DNA of 64,000 bases from Geminicoccus harenae (GTDB lineage Bacteria; Pseudomonadota; Alphaproteobacteria; Geminicoccales; Geminicoccaceae). Position numbers and translations under genes: made by a program. The stretch is taken from contig NZ_JABGCL010000008.1 in the NCBI RefSeq assembly GCF_019800005.1, positions 162,230-226,229 of the forward strand, read 5' to 3'. Every line of letters begins with the position of its first letter. Positions within the stretch are counted from its first letter, which is position 1. Positions 62,747 to 64,000 of the stretch are shown here, piece by piece. The notes beneath the pieces were generated by a model. It saw only the letters and a list, made by a program, of their open reading frames with translations. It had not been told where the DNA came from and did no database searches.

Positions 62747-63817
62747 ATGACATCGCCCACCCGCCGCACCGTCCTGTCCAGCCTCGTGAGCGCGCCGCTC
62801 CTCCTGGCCGGCTGCGGCGGCGGCACCAGCGAGCCGAGACAGCTTCCCGACATGCCCTGGCACCATGTGGACGGCGGCTTCCGCAACCCGCCCGGCAGCC
62901 CCGTGCGCGGCGGCGAGCGCAGCGAATGGTGGGCGTTCATGTGGCGCGGCTTCACCCGCCGCCAGCCGGTCGAGCTGCAGGACGGCCATGTGCTGGAGCC
63001 GGTAGCAGCCAAGGCTGCGCTGGCGGCAGCCGCGGACGGCGACATCGTCACCTGGCTGGGCCATGCCGGGTTCCTGCTCCGGCTGAACGGGAAGTGGATC
63101 GCCATCGACCCGTTCCTGTCCGAGTACGCCTCGCCGATCCCGCCGTTCGGGCCCAAGCGCTTCTCGCCCGTGGCGCTAGCCGCGGTCGACCTGCCGCCGA
63201 TCGACCTGCTGCTCCTGTCGCACAACCACTACGACCATCTGGACCGGCCGACCCTGGAACGGCTGCCGCTGGCGGCGGATGCGACCCTGGTCTGCCCCTT
63301 GCAGGTCGCGGGCTACGTCGAGACCGGCCGGTTCGCCCGCGTGGTCGAGCTCGACTGGCACCAGCCTCATGGCGGCCCGGACCTGTCGGTCACCTGCCTG
63401 CCGGCGATCCATTTCTCCGCGCGCACGCTCTGGGACCGCAATCGCTCGCTCTGGGGCGGCTTCCTCCTGACCACGCCCGGCAAGCGGGTCTATTTCTCCG
63501 GCGACACCGCGTTCGGGCCGGTGTTCCAGGAGCTGGGCGCCGGCTATGGCGGCGTCGACCTGGCGCTGCTGCCGATCGGCGCCTACGAGCCGCGCAAGCT
63601 GATGCAGGCATCGCACTGCACGCCGGAGGAGGCGGTCGAGATCGGCCGGCTGTTCCGCGCGCGCCACGTGCTGGGCATGCACTGGGGCGTGGTGCGCCTG
63701 ACCGACGAGCCACCCTTCGAGCCACCGGAGCGCTTTAGGCGCGCGATCGGCAGTGCCGGCCTGGCCGACGACTGGGGCTGGGTAATGGCGGTGGGCGAGA
63801 CCCGTCCGATCGGCTGA
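62747..63817 (+). CDS. Metallo-beta-lactamase-fold lipoprotein (UlaG/NAPE-PLD-like hydrolase)
   Basis: A 356-residue hydrolase. An N-terminal signal with lipobox LLLAGC (Cys23) anchors it to a membrane; the leading TRR could be a Tat-like motif. Core motifs: IVTWLGHAGFLLRLNGKWIAIDP, the metal site LSHNHYDHLDRP, TCLPAIHFSARTLWDRN, VYFSGDTAFGPVF and HVLGMHWGVV. Relatives hydrolyse phosphodiester or lactone bonds; the substrate here is unknown. ATG at 62747 gives a clean lipoprotein signal although the ribosome site is poor. It is divergent from the HNH gene. Confidence 0.9.
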   Translation: MTSPTRRTVLSSLVSAPLLLAGCGGGTSEPRQLPDMPWHHVDGGFRNPPGSPVRGGERSEWWAFMWRGFTRRQPVELQDGHVLEPVAAKAALAAAADGDIVTWLGHAGFLLRLNGKWIAIDPFLSEYASPIPPFGPKRFSPVALAAVDLPPIDLLLLSHNHYDHLDRPTLERLPLAADATLVCPLQVAGYVETGRFARVVELDWHQPHGGPDLSVTCLPAIHFSARTLWDRNRSLWGGFLLTTPGKRVYFSGDTAFGPVFQELGAGYGGVDLALLPIGAYEPRKLMQASHCTPEEAVEIGRLFRARHVLGMHWGVVRLTDEPPFEPPERFRRAIGSAGLADDWGWVMAVGETRPIG

Positions 63818-63902
63818 TGCGCTAGGCCCGATCGACATTCAGGATTTTCAAGCGGGCTACGTGCTGGTTCACGAGGCTCTGTGCTGAAGCGCGGAGCGGA
63901 TG

Positions 63903-64000
63903 ATGGCGTCCAGGCGATACGAGTTGAGCGAGGCGCAATGGGTGCGGATCGCATCGCTGCTGCCGGGCAAGGCTGGTGACCCGGGCCGCCGGGGGGCGGA
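63903..64000 (+). CDS. IS5-family transposase, N-terminal fragment (runs off the right edge)
   Basis: The first 32 codons read [20 protein letters not shown] then [12 protein letters not shown], the typical opening of an IS5-family transposase. The bases just before, GAGGCTCTGTGCTGAAGCG (63878-63896), could be the left inverted repeat, but the other end is outside the window. It is of a different sequence type from the decayed copies at 0.5-1.6 kb. Whether the element is intact cannot be judged. Confidence 0.8.
   Translation, partial: MASRRYELSEAQWVRIASLLPGKAGDPGRRGA

Overview
The window is GC-rich, densely coded bacterial DNA. The gene set points to an alphaproteobacterium of the Rhodospirillales/Geminicoccales type: several CUT1-type sugar ABC systems, an RNase E with an acidic insert in its S1 region, a MlaA/MlaC pair, a bifunctional GlnE, an ArsR-methyltransferase regulator beside metF, and frequent GTG and TTG starts. 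This placement rests on gene content only.

Region by region. 1-392 is the 5' part of meaB. 480-1600 is an insertion-sequence graveyard with two decayed IS5-type transposases, followed by DNA without recognisable genes. 2165-3458 encodes a diheme cytochrome c and a cytochrome c'. A tRNA-Phe at 3975 sits in about 1.3 kb of otherwise gene-free DNA. 4796-5599 holds a small membrane protein and a MgtC-family protein. 5.7-13.3 kb is a sugar or polyol catabolic locus: LacI-type operator, binding protein, two permeases without an ATPase, SDR dehydrogenase, LacI regulator, FGGY kinase, class II aldolase and a strong terminator. An RTX-type secreted subtilase follows at 13.5-15.9 kb.

15.9-19.9 kb is an iron-sulfur/tRNA-thiolation operon (cysteine desulfurase, IscA-like protein, ferredoxin, mnmA) with a divergent hydrolase. 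19.9-43.5 kb is mostly housekeeping: tyrS, an AsmA-like protein, glnE, peroxiredoxin, O-methyltransferase, DsbA-like oxidoreductase, M48 protease, aminotransferase, rne, amidase, PBP1A, prfB with its programmed +1 frameshift, a coiled-coil protein, mlaC-mlaA, then the ArsR-methyltransferase regulator and metF. 43.8-48.8 kb is sbcC-sbcD.

48.9-60.5 kb is one long minus-strand run. From its upstream end it reads: binding protein and two permeases; a second binding protein and two permeases; a single ATPase; then an acetoin-dehydrogenase-type complex (acoA-acoB-acoC). The two uptake cassettes probably share the one ATPase, which might also serve the ATPase-less transporter at 5.9-9.0 kb. The right end carries an M23-like protein, an HNH endonuclease with no visible standard start codon, a metallo-beta-lactamase-fold lipoprotein and the first codons of an IS5-type transposase.

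The best candidate for something undescribed is the 5.7-13.3 kb locus. It combines a dehydrogenase, a ketose kinase and a ketose-1-phosphate aldolase with no isomerase, which fits oxidation of a polyol followed by phosphorylation and aldol cleavage.
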